From Pseudomonas flavescens (lineage in GTDB: Bacteria > Pseudomonadota > Gammaproteobacteria > Pseudomonadales > Pseudomonadaceae), in assembly GCF_013408425.1 (NCBI RefSeq), contig NZ_JACBYV010000001.1, positions 5,394,001-5,458,000 of the forward strand: a stretch of 64,000 nt of DNA. Reading direction: 5' to 3'. The stretch's first letter is position 1; every line of letters starts with the position of its first letter. Positions 57,885-64,000 of the stretch are shown here, piece by piece. The translations under genes and the position numbers were made by a program. Under the pieces are notes generated by a model. It was not told where the DNA came from. It worked only from the letters and a program-made list of their open reading frames with translations, and searched no databases.

Positions 57885-58298
57885 TCAATCCTTGCGCTGT
57901 TGATCCTTGAGCAGGTCGCGGATCTCGCCCAGCAGCAGTTCCTGCGGAGTCGGCGCGGGCGGTACCGATGGCGCCACGGCTTCTTCACGCTTGAGGCGAT
58001 TGATCGCCTTGACGCCCATGAAAATGGCGAAGGCGACGATGACGAAGTCGATGACTGTCTGGATGAACTTGCCATAAGCCAGCACCACGGCGGGTAGTTC
58101 GCCTTCGGCGGCCTTCAGGGTGATAGCCAGGTCGGAGAAGTCCACCCCTCCGATCAGCAGGCCCAGCGGCGGCATGATCACGTCGCCGACGAACGACGAG
58201 ACGATCTTGCCGAAGGCGGCACCAATGATGATACCGACTGCCATGTCGACGACATTGCCTTTGACGGCGAATGCCTTGAATTCGTTGATGATGCCCAT
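57885..58298 (-). CDS. mscL: Large-conductance mechanosensitive channel
   Basis: 137 residues, the usual length. TM1 is [38 protein letters not shown] with the gate glycines; TM2 is [26 protein letters not shown]; the C-terminal helix bundle is [17 protein letters not shown]. It opens under membrane tension to release solutes on hypo-osmotic shock. Convergent with the TerC-like gene. Confidence 0.97.
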   Translation of the reverse strand: MGIINEFKAFAVKGNVVDMAVGIIIGAAFGKIVSSFVGDVIMPPLGLLIGGVDFSDLAITLKAAEGELPAVVLAYGKFIQTVIDFVIVAFAIFMGVKAINRLKREEAVAPSVPPAPTPQELLLGEIRDLLKDQQRKD

Positions 58299-58578
58299 TT
58301 ACAACCCCCATTAGTCTGATTCGTGCAGTGAAGTGTAAATCACTACCGCCCGTCTGCCATACACCGCCTCCAGGCCGCGCGTATCGGTTGTGACCCCTCT
58401 GCCGGAAAATTGTCCGAATTGATTACAGGATTTATGCCCCTGGGAGGTTGGCGCAGATGCGTTGCGTGGCGCTCGACAGACGGTGGTCAGGCTGCGTGAC
58501 TGGGTTGACGGGGATCAACATGCTGCCGCCTGCTGCGGATTACAGTCGCCTCCAACTCGTCCATCAGGAGGCATGGCC

Positions 58579-58851
58579 ATGCACATCGACTATTGCGCGC
58601 AGTCAGAAACACAATCGCTGCAACGCCAGCTCAGCAATCCGTCCTATGCGGCGCTGGCCGAGCAGTACGACGATGTGGACCGACGCATCGCACGCATCGA
58701 GAACGGTATCGAGCGGCCTGATGGTATGCCGCTTTCGGCGCTCAAGCTGCGGCGCTCCGGTCTGCGCGAGGATCTGGCTCGGCAGGTTGGCAAGGCCGAA
58801 AATGGATGCTGCAACTGCGGCAAGCAGTGCGGAACCCGTAAATCGAACTAG
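58579..58851 (+). CDS. YdcH-like DUF465 protein with cysteine-rich tail
   Basis: 90 residues. A coiled-coil DUF465/YdcH core (SYAALAEQYDDVDRRIARIENGIERPDGMPLSALKLRRSGLREDLARQV) is followed by an unusual C-terminus KAENGCCNCGKQCGTRKSN with four cysteines in eight residues, a possible metal site not expected in YdcH. AGGAGG suits the second ATG (58579), two codons after another. I recall no function for the family. It stands alone between mscL and the repeat at 58863. Confidence 0.78.
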   Translation: MHIDYCAQSETQSLQRQLSNPSYAALAEQYDDVDRRIARIENGIERPDGMPLSALKLRRSGLREDLARQVGKAENGCCNCGKQCGTRKSN

Positions 58852-58862
58852 CCTGGCGTTGA

Positions 58863-58936
58863 GCGAAGCGATACCCGGCGCTGTTTTGACCAACTGCGGT
58901 GGTAACGCCGGGATTGCTTTGCGGGTATCGCTGCGC
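58863..58936. repeat. Inverted-repeat element, GGGTATCGCTGCG type, second copy
   Basis: Arms GCGAAGCGATACCCG (58863-58877) and CGGGTATCGCTGCGC (58922-58936) pair with one mismatch. It is related to 47871-47939 and lies between convergent genes (YdcH-like and GNAT). Confidence 0.82.
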
Positions 58937-58947
58937 TGAGGCGCAGG

Positions 58948-59433
58948 TTAGGGGTACAACACGAAGCGGCGCAGCCCGGGTTCATCAGGGGCTGGGTCCA
59001 GCTCCTTCACATTCTGCGGCAGTTCGCTCAGCACCTGCTTGCAGAAGGCGCTCGCCAGTTCGTCCTGCGCATAACAGCAGGTCAGCCAGGTGCGACCGTC
59101 GCTCACCACCTGCTGGAAAACCGCGCGCCCGATGCCCAGGCGGCGGTACCTGCGCAGAACGAACAGGTCGGCGAATTCCATCGTTGCCTCGCCCTGCTGA
59201 TCGCAAGCCTCAAGCAACAGGAAGCCCGCGATGAAGCCATCCACCAGAATCAGCTGCGCGCTCCAGCCCTCGTCCTGCCAATAGCGCTGCAGGTGCGGTT
59301 GATGAACATAGAAGCGCCCGTCGATTTCGACGTCCTCCTGTTCCCAGTCCGAGGACTCGTAGGCGTAGAACTGGTAGAGGTTGTTGATCAGCGGCAGTTG
59401 CTCGGCGCTGGCGGGAACGAGTTCGATCGACAT
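58948..59433 (-). CDS. GNAT-family N-acetyltransferase
   Basis: 161 residues. Motif A for acetyl-CoA binding is DLFVLRRYRRLGIGRAVFQQVV (about 90-111). Other GNAT features are ASAEQLPLINNLYQFYAYESSDW near the start and GFIAGFLLLEAC in the core. The substrate cannot be told from the sequence. It is divergent from radA, 135 bases apart. Confidence 0.88.
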   Translation of the reverse strand: MSIELVPASAEQLPLINNLYQFYAYESSDWEQEDVEIDGRFYVHQPHLQRYWQDEGWSAQLILVDGFIAGFLLLEACDQQGEATMEFADLFVLRRYRRLGIGRAVFQQVVSDGRTWLTCCYAQDELASAFCKQVLSELPQNVKELDPAPDEPGLRRFVLYP

Positions 59434-59568
59434 GGCAGGTATCTCGCGGGTAAGCGGTGCATTATCGGCGCCCGCGCTGCCTGCTGATAGTCGGCATGCC
59501 GAATGTCTGTAAATTTATCCAGTTGTTCGGTATCGTTTCGGGCTTCGCTTTTCAGCAGGACGACTCTC

Positions 59569-60933
59569 ATGGCCAAGGCCAAACGCTTGTATGGCTGCAC
59601 CGAGTGCGGCGCGACCTTTCCCAAGTGGGCCGGGCAGTGCGGTGAGTGCGGTGCCTGGAATACCTTGACCGAAACCATGATCGAAGCCGGCGCGCCGACG
59701 CCCAGCGGTAGGACGGGTTGGGCGGGCGCGCAGGCGCAGCTCAAGACCCTGGCCGAGGTCAGCGTCGAGGAGATGCCACGCTTCACCACCGCTTCGGCAG
59801 AGCTCGACCGGGTGCTGGGCGGCGGCCTGGTGGACGGCTCGGTGGTGCTGATCGGCGGTGACCCCGGTATCGGCAAGTCGACCATCCTGCTGCAGACGCT
59901 GTGCAATATTGCCCAGCGTTTCCCGGCGCTTTACGTCACCGGCGAGGAATCCCAGCAGCAGGTGGCGATGCGCGCCCGGCGTCTCGGCCTGCCCGAGGAC
60001 AAGCTCAAGGTGATGACCGAGACGTGCATCGAAAGCATCATCGCCACCGCCCGTCAGGAAAAACCCAAGGTGATGGTGATCGACTCGATCCAGACCATCT
60101 TCACCGAGCAATTGCAGTCGGCCCCCGGTGGCGTCGCCCAGGTGCGCGAGAGCGCGGCGCTGCTGGTGCGTTTCGCCAAGCAGAGCGGCACGGCGATCTT
60201 CCTGGTCGGCCACGTCACCAAGGAAGGCGCTCTGGCCGGCCCGCGGGTGCTGGAGCACATGGTCGACACCGTGCTGTATTTCGAGGGTGACCCCGATGGC
60301 CGCCTGCGTCTGCTGCGTGCGGTGAAGAACCGTTTTGGTGCGATCAACGAGCTGGGCGTGTTCGGCATGACCGACAAGGGCCTCAAGGAAGTTTCCAACC
60401 CCTCGGCGATCTTCCTCACCCGTGCCCAGGAAGAGGTCCCCGGCAGCATCGTCATGGCGACCTGGGAAGGCACTCGGCCGATGCTGGTGGAAGTGCAGGC
60501 GCTGGTCGATACCAGCCACATGGCCAACCCGCGTCGGGTGACCCTGGGCCTGGACCAGAACCGTCTGGCCATGTTGCTGGCGGTGCTGCATCGCCACGGC
60601 GGTATTCCCACCTATGACCAGGACGTGTTTCTCAACGTGGTAGGCGGGGTGAAGGTGCTGGAGACCGCATCTGACCTGGCGCTGATGGCGGCGGTGATAT
60701 CCAGCCTGCGCAACCGGCCGCTGCCTCATGACCTGCTGGTGTTCGGCGAGGTCGGCCTGTCCGGGGAAATACGCCCGGTGCCGAGCGGTCAGGAGCGCCT
60801 CAAGGAAGCGGCCAAGCACGGTTTCAAGCGCGCCATCGTGCCCAAGGGCAATGCCCCGAAGGAGGCACCGGCGGGCTTGCAGGTGGTGGCCGTGACGCGC
60901 CTCGAGCAGGCTCTGGACGCGCTCTTCGAGTAA
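59569..60933 (+). CDS. radA: DNA repair protein RadA
   Basis: 454 residues. N-terminal zinc finger C10-x2-C13...C24-x2-C27. RecA-like ATPase with Walker A GGDPGIGKST at 96-105, the RadA-specific KNRFG motif (VKNRFGAINELG), and a C-terminal Lon-like domain (GEVGLSGEIRPVPSGQERLKEAAKHGFKRAIVPKGN). It promotes branch migration of recombination intermediates. ATG at 59569 with AGGACG upstream; it gives the standard MAKAK start. Confidence 0.97.
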   Translation: MAKAKRLYGCTECGATFPKWAGQCGECGAWNTLTETMIEAGAPTPSGRTGWAGAQAQLKTLAEVSVEEMPRFTTASAELDRVLGGGLVDGSVVLIGGDPGIGKSTILLQTLCNIAQRFPALYVTGEESQQQVAMRARRLGLPEDKLKVMTETCIESIIATARQEKPKVMVIDSIQTIFTEQLQSAPGGVAQVRESAALLVRFAKQSGTAIFLVGHVTKEGALAGPRVLEHMVDTVLYFEGDPDGRLRLLRAVKNRFGAINELGVFGMTDKGLKEVSNPSAIFLTRAQEEVPGSIVMATWEGTRPMLVEVQALVDTSHMANPRRVTLGLDQNRLAMLLAVLHRHGGIPTYDQDVFLNVVGGVKVLETASDLALMAAVISSLRNRPLPHDLLVFGEVGLSGEIRPVPSGQERLKEAAKHGFKRAIVPKGNAPKEAPAGLQVVAVTRLEQALDALFE

Positions 60934-60961
60934 GCGCGTCCTTGCCTGGACGTGGTTTGCC

Positions 60962-61108
60962 TCAGTGGATCGGGCAGGCTGCGTCGGCCTGCTGGCGACG
61001 CTGCAGGCGCTGGCCGATGCGTGCCAGCCAGGCGTTGCGGCGTGCCGGGCGCTGTGCCTGACGTTGCGAAGGGAAGTCGATTGCCTTGGCGATAGGGGCG
61101 CTGATCAT
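60962..61108 (-). CDS. Small basic protein of 48 residues, probable ANR-activated gene
   Basis: The protein begins MISAPIAKAIDFPSQRQAQR and ends QQADAACPIH. It is rich in Arg and Gln, with an amphipathic helical middle (RRNAWLARIGQRLQRRQQ). It has no signal peptide or membrane helix. Support for a real gene: GGAGG seven bases before the ATG, a perfect TTGATNNNNATCAA box 73-86 bases upstream, a -10-like GATAGA at the spacing expected for a class II ANR promoter, and isolation between convergent radA and co-directional mapZ. I do not recognise a family. Possibly nucleic-acid binding or a small regulator (inference). Confidence 0.65.
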   Translation of the reverse strand: MISAPIAKAIDFPSQRQAQRPARRNAWLARIGQRLQRRQQADAACPIH

Positions 61109-61180
61109 GACGATGCCTCCGTGGGGAATGTTCCCCTGTTGGGTTCGTCTCTATCCTGCGATCCGGCCCATCGGAGCGCC

Positions 61181-61194
61181 TTGATCGAGATCAA
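61181..61194. promoter_or_regulatory. Perfect ANR/FNR box upstream of the 48-residue gene
   Basis: TTGATCGAGATCAA fits TTGATNNNNATCAA exactly. Centred near 61187.5; if it acts at -41.5 on the minus strand, transcription would start near 61146, with GATAGA (61155-61150) as -10 and a 38-base leader to the ATG. Confidence 0.82.
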
Positions 61195-61235
61195 TCATCG
61201 CCGCAGCACCTGCGCGACAGGACGCCGCATGGCTT

Positions 61236-61604
61236 TCAGTCTTCCTCGCAAAGCGCAGCCAGCTCCCGTTCGAGCAGGTGTTCATCACCCAGATTGAGCT
61301 CGACCAGACGGCGCAGATGGCTCATGGAGTCGAGGTCGATGTGATGGCACTGAAAGCCCAGTACACGCTCCTCGAGATGCACCAGCTCGACCTGCATCGC
61401 TACCTGCAGCTTGTCGTCGAGGGTAACGCGCACCAGATAATCCTCACCGGTGGCGCCATCCCAGTTCCAGGGGCGGCGCACCAGAACGCCCTTGAACGAG
61501 ATGTCGTGAAGCTCCACTTGCCAGATCCGTTCGCCCTGGACGATTTCCGCGGGGGCATCGAAGGCGATGCGCTGGAAACGTCGGCGTTCGTGGGTGTCGC
61601 TCAT
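61236..61604 (-). CDS. mapZ: PilZ-domain c-di-GMP effector, MapZ
   Basis: 122 residues, single PilZ domain. c-di-GMP motifs: RxxxR at R8-R12 (RRFQR) and D/NxSxxG at 34-39 (DISFKG). Size and position beside radA match PA4608 (MapZ), which with c-di-GMP inhibits the chemotaxis methyltransferase CheR1 and so tunes swimming. Start at 61604 chosen for the family N-terminus. Together with gcbA and the chemoreceptor, it links this window to c-di-GMP control of motility. Confidence 0.9.
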   Translation of the reverse strand: MSDTHERRRFQRIAFDAPAEIVQGERIWQVELHDISFKGVLVRRPWNWDGATGEDYLVRVTLDDKLQVAMQVELVHLEERVLGFQCHHIDLDSMSHLRRLVELNLGDEHLLERELAALCEED

Positions 61605-61747
61605 GTGAGGTGTCCTCTGTTTGTTTTGTCCACTATAGCCAAGCCAGCGCATCGCCGTCGTCAGTCGATGGGGTCACGCTGCTGAAGTGAGTGATGGGTG
61701 GCCTATGGATAGGATCGCGCGGGCAGGAAAACATTCGCGATCCATTG

Positions 61748-62374
61748 TCAGGTCTCCGGTGACCAGCCGTACTCCATGGCGTGCTTGACCAGATCCGCCG
61801 GCTTTTCGATATCCAGCTTGCGGCGGATGTTCAGACGATAGGTTTCCACGGTGCGTACGCTGATCTGCAGCTCTCTGGCCATGGCCTTGTTGTTGAGCCC
61901 CTGCGCCATCATCAACAGAACCTGCCGTTCGCGGGGCGTGAGTTCGCCTTCTTCGGTTTCCTCCTGCGACAGTTTCTGCGCAACGTCGCCGCTGTAGAAG
62001 CGGCCGCCGACCGCAAGCACGTCGATGGCCGAGATGATTTCCTGCGAGGGTGCTTCCTTGAGCACGTAACCCGAGGCACCCATGCGCAGCGAACTGCTGA
62101 CGTATTCCTGATTGTCGTACATGCTCAGGATCAGCACCTTGATGGACGGGTGGCGCTTTTTGATGATGCCGGTCAGTTCGAGGCCGTTGATGTCCTTGAG
62201 GCCGATGTCCATCAGCAGGATATCCGGCTGCTCACGTGCCACCAGTTCCAGTGCCTCGCTGCCGCTGCCGGCTTCACCTACGATGTCGAAGCGCTCGACC
62301 ATCGAGAGCAGCGTGCGTATGCCGTCGCGGACCAGGACGTGGTCGTCGACGAGAGCGATGCGGATCGTCTTCAT
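61748..62374 (-). CDS. NarL/LuxR-type response regulator
   Basis: 208 residues. Receiver domain with acidic pocket VDDH (9-12), phospho-acceptor D56 (LLMDIGLKDINGLEL) and Lys in YVLKEAPS. C-terminal LuxR HTH: GELTPRERQVLLMMAQGLNNKAMARELQISVRTVETYRLNIRRKLDIEKPADLVKHAM. It overlaps the kinase gene by four bases (ATGA), so the two form a two-component pair. Target genes unknown; the regulator may act on the gene to the right of the kinase. Confidence 0.93.
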   Translation of the reverse strand: MKTIRIALVDDHVLVRDGIRTLLSMVERFDIVGEAGSGSEALELVAREQPDILLMDIGLKDINGLELTGIIKKRHPSIKVLILSMYDNQEYVSSSLRMGASGYVLKEAPSQEIISAIDVLAVGGRFYSGDVAQKLSQEETEEGELTPRERQVLLMMAQGLNNKAMARELQISVRTVETYRLNIRRKLDIEKPADLVKHAMEYGWSPET

Positions 62375-63747
62375 GACAGCGGATCCTGGTTGGGGGGCGT
62401 GGCTGCGGAGAGTAACAGGGCTACGTCGAGCTTGGTGCCGGATGACGTCGAGGTGACGTTGAAGTCGCCGCCGAAGTGCTCGACCCGCTCGCGGATATTG
62501 CGCAGGCCGATACCGCCGCTGTGCTGTTCGGCTTTGCGTGGGCTGAAGCCGCCACCGTCATCGCTGATACGCAGGTTAACCCGGCGGCTGTTACCGGTCA
62601 GGCTGATTGCCACGCGGCTGGCGTGGGCATGGCGCTCGATATTGGTCAGGGCTTCCTGAAGGATGCGGAACAGCGCCACGTTCATGTCATCGCTCAGCCG
62701 GGTATCGCTCAGGCCGTTGTGATAGCTCACGCTGAGGCCACTGCGCTGCTCGAATTCGCTGGCCAGTTGGCCGATGGCCGAGGCGAGGCCCAGGGTGTCG
62801 AGCAGGGATGGGTGCAGGTCGTGGGAAATGCGCCGTACTTCGCCAATCGCGCCTGCCAGGCGCTCGATCCCCTGGCGCAGGGTCTGCGCGGCGCTGGCCT
62901 TGCCGGCCTCCAGTTCGTGAGCGGCCAGTTCGAATTTGAATTTGATCGACACCAGCAACTGGCTGATACCGTCATGCAGTTCGCGAGACAGCCTCGAGCG
63001 CTCTTCTTCCTGCGACGTGATGATGCGCTGGGTCAGCTGTTGCAACTTGCGGTCGGCGAGGCGGTGCTCGCTGACGTTGAGGGTCAGGCCGCTGGCGAAC
63101 ACCAGCAGTACCGCGATCAGCGCGACGATGGCGATGGCCAGCATGGTGGTACGAATGCCGCTACCCACGTCGTGGCGAACCTGGGCGATGGCGTTATCGA
63201 CGTCCTCCAGATAGATGCCGGTGCCGAGCATCCAGCCCCAGCGCTCGAGCATGGTCACGTAAGCGAGCTTGTCGGCCATCTGGCCGGTGGACGGCTTCTG
63301 CCAGCCGTAGCGCTGAAAGCCGTCGCCCTGGGTCGCGCTACGGATCAACGCCTGGATCACCAGCAGACCGTGGGAGTCGGTCATGTTCCACAGGTCTTTG
63401 CCCACCAGAGTGCCTTGGCGAGGGTGCATCAGGCTTTTGCCGTTACGGTCGTAGACGAAGAAGTAACCGTCGCTGCCGAAGTTGATACGTGCCAGCAGGG
63501 CGAGTACCTGACGCTTGGTCTCATCGTCGTCGAGGCCGCTGTCGTAAAGCGGCCCGATGGTGCTCAGCGCCATCTCCACGTAGTGCTTGAGCTCGGCCTG
63601 CTTGCTGCTGAGGATGCTGTGTTCGATAAGTTGCGCCTGTTGGTTGCCCAGGCGCTGGTTCTGGATCAGCACCAGCAGGCAGACCACCGCCACGGCCAGC
63701 AGCATCGGCAGCAGACTGAGCGCGACGATCTTGTGCTTGAGTTGCAT
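62371..63747 (-). CDS. Cache-domain sensor histidine kinase (HisKA_3 type)
   Basis: 458 residues. TM1 at about 7-28; periplasmic single-Cache domain (about 35-190: VEMALSTIGPLYDSG, ARINFGSDGYFFVYDRNGKSLMHPRQGTLVGKDLWNMTD, ERWGWMLGTGIYLEDVD) of the type that binds small carboxylates; TM2 at about 200-222. HisKA_3 dimerisation helix with phospho-acceptor H258 (EEERSRLSRELHDGISQLLVSIKFKFELA). HATPase with ISDDGGGFSP and GGIGLRNIRERVEHFGG. GGAG lies upstream of the ATG at 63747. Partner of the LuxR-type regulator. Ligand class inferred. Confidence 0.93.
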   Translation of the reverse strand: MQLKHKIVALSLLPMLLAVAVVCLLVLIQNQRLGNQQAQLIEHSILSSKQAELKHYVEMALSTIGPLYDSGLDDDETKRQVLALLARINFGSDGYFFVYDRNGKSLMHPRQGTLVGKDLWNMTDSHGLLVIQALIRSATQGDGFQRYGWQKPSTGQMADKLAYVTMLERWGWMLGTGIYLEDVDNAIAQVRHDVGSGIRTTMLAIAIVALIAVLLVFASGLTLNVSEHRLADRKLQQLTQRIITSQEEERSRLSRELHDGISQLLVSIKFKFELAAHELEAGKASAAQTLRQGIERLAGAIGEVRRISHDLHPSLLDTLGLASAIGQLASEFEQRSGLSVSYHNGLSDTRLSDDMNVALFRILQEALTNIERHAHASRVAISLTGNSRRVNLRISDDGGGFSPRKAEQHSGGIGLRNIRERVEHFGGDFNVTSTSSGTKLDVALLLSAATPPNQDPLS

Positions 63748-64000
63748 CGATTCACTCCGGACGGGAGGTTTGCTGGCAGGGTAGGGCTGGGCGCATTGAT
63801 CACCCCCGGGGCAGCGGGCCGCCAGAGCATACACAAAACCGGGTCGTGACCGGTTGGCAGGTTCGGTTCTGGCCTACGTAGTTCTACGCAGGGGGCCGTG
63901 GGTAGTTTTGCGAATTACTCGAAAGGGGACTTATATGGATAGTTGCGGGGGCTCTGTTGCGGAGCAAAACAATAACAATGAACGTCGCGGACAGACGTCT
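63748..64000. promoter_or_regulatory. Right-end intergenic region with a phased direct repeat
   Basis: CTACG occurs at 63874-63878 and again at 63884-63888, exactly 10 bases apart, so both half-sites face the same side of the helix, as for LuxR-type regulators. It lies upstream of the kinase gene and of whatever is transcribed rightward. An ATG at 63978 could begin a plus-strand gene, but only seven codons are visible and its ribosome site is poor, so I do not call it. Confidence 0.4.

Noticed and set aside
63978..64000. Start of a plus-strand gene at the right edge
   Set aside because: Only seven codons are visible and the nearest GGAG is too far from the ATG to support it.

Overview
The window is a 64-kb piece of a high-GC gammaproteobacterial chromosome, almost certainly Pseudomonas. 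Three blocks match gene orders I recall from P. aeruginosa: dusB / zinc-ribbon protein / prmA / accCB / aroQ / dsbD / ctpL / gcbA / speA on the left, nrtR-nadD2 / pncA-pncB-nadE in the middle, and a TRAP binding protein / ferredoxin reductase / mscL / radA / mapZ block on the right. These comparisons come from memory and were not searched. I see no rRNA, tRNA, CRISPR array, integrase or transposase.

Layout. 1-10.7 kb (minus strand): translation and tRNA modification (dusB partial, prmA), fatty-acid initiation (accB-accC), aroQ, the disulfide reductase DsbD and a chemoreceptor. 10.9-17.7 kb: a c-di-GMP cyclase, then divergent genes for a DUF2333 protein, a Nudix hydrolase, a SUI1 factor, speA and a DUF4174 protein. 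17.7-19.2 kb: a decayed AhpD-like gene cut off by an array of 228-bp tandem repeats. 19.2-23.3 kb: NAD salvage, with nrtR-nadD2 divergent from pncA-pncB-nadE around a promoter bearing two palindromes. 23.4-24.7 kb: a MATE exporter. 24.8-33 kb: two complete cell-surface signalling cassettes (ECF sigma, FecR-like anti-sigma, TonB receptor with an N-terminal signalling domain) facing each other. 33-39.7 kb: a lipoprotein of unknown function, then a third TonB receptor divergent from an ABC importer whose Tat-exported binding protein has a histidine-rich N-terminus. 40-42.7 kb: the cyanide-insensitive quinol oxidase cioAB, with an ANR-type site upstream and a 47-residue DUF2474 protein downstream.

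42.7-49.8 kb is the most accessory-looking part. It holds a PheC-like periplasmic protein, an AT-rich orphan membrane/zinc-ribbon gene, palindromic repeats between them, a TldD/PmbA-like pair, a toxin-antitoxin locus with a 22-bp palindromic operator, and rlmG. 50-55 kb: an orphan TRAP binding protein and a LysR-controlled sugar-acid module (AraD1-like protein plus 2-oxoglutarate-semialdehyde dehydrogenase). 55-64 kb: fpr, a TerC-CBS-CorC fusion, mscL, a YdcH-like protein, a GNAT enzyme, radA, a 48-codon gene behind a perfect ANR/FNR box, mapZ, and a Cache-type histidine kinase with its LuxR-type regulator.

Taken together the genes describe an aerobic, metabolically versatile bacterium that invests in iron and metal acquisition, NAD salvage, c-di-GMP control of motility (gcbA, mapZ, chemoreceptor) and adaptation to low oxygen. 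The least explained items are the ANR-box small gene, the TonB/ABC system with the His-rich binding protein, the AT-rich orphan, and the dispersed palindromic repeat families.
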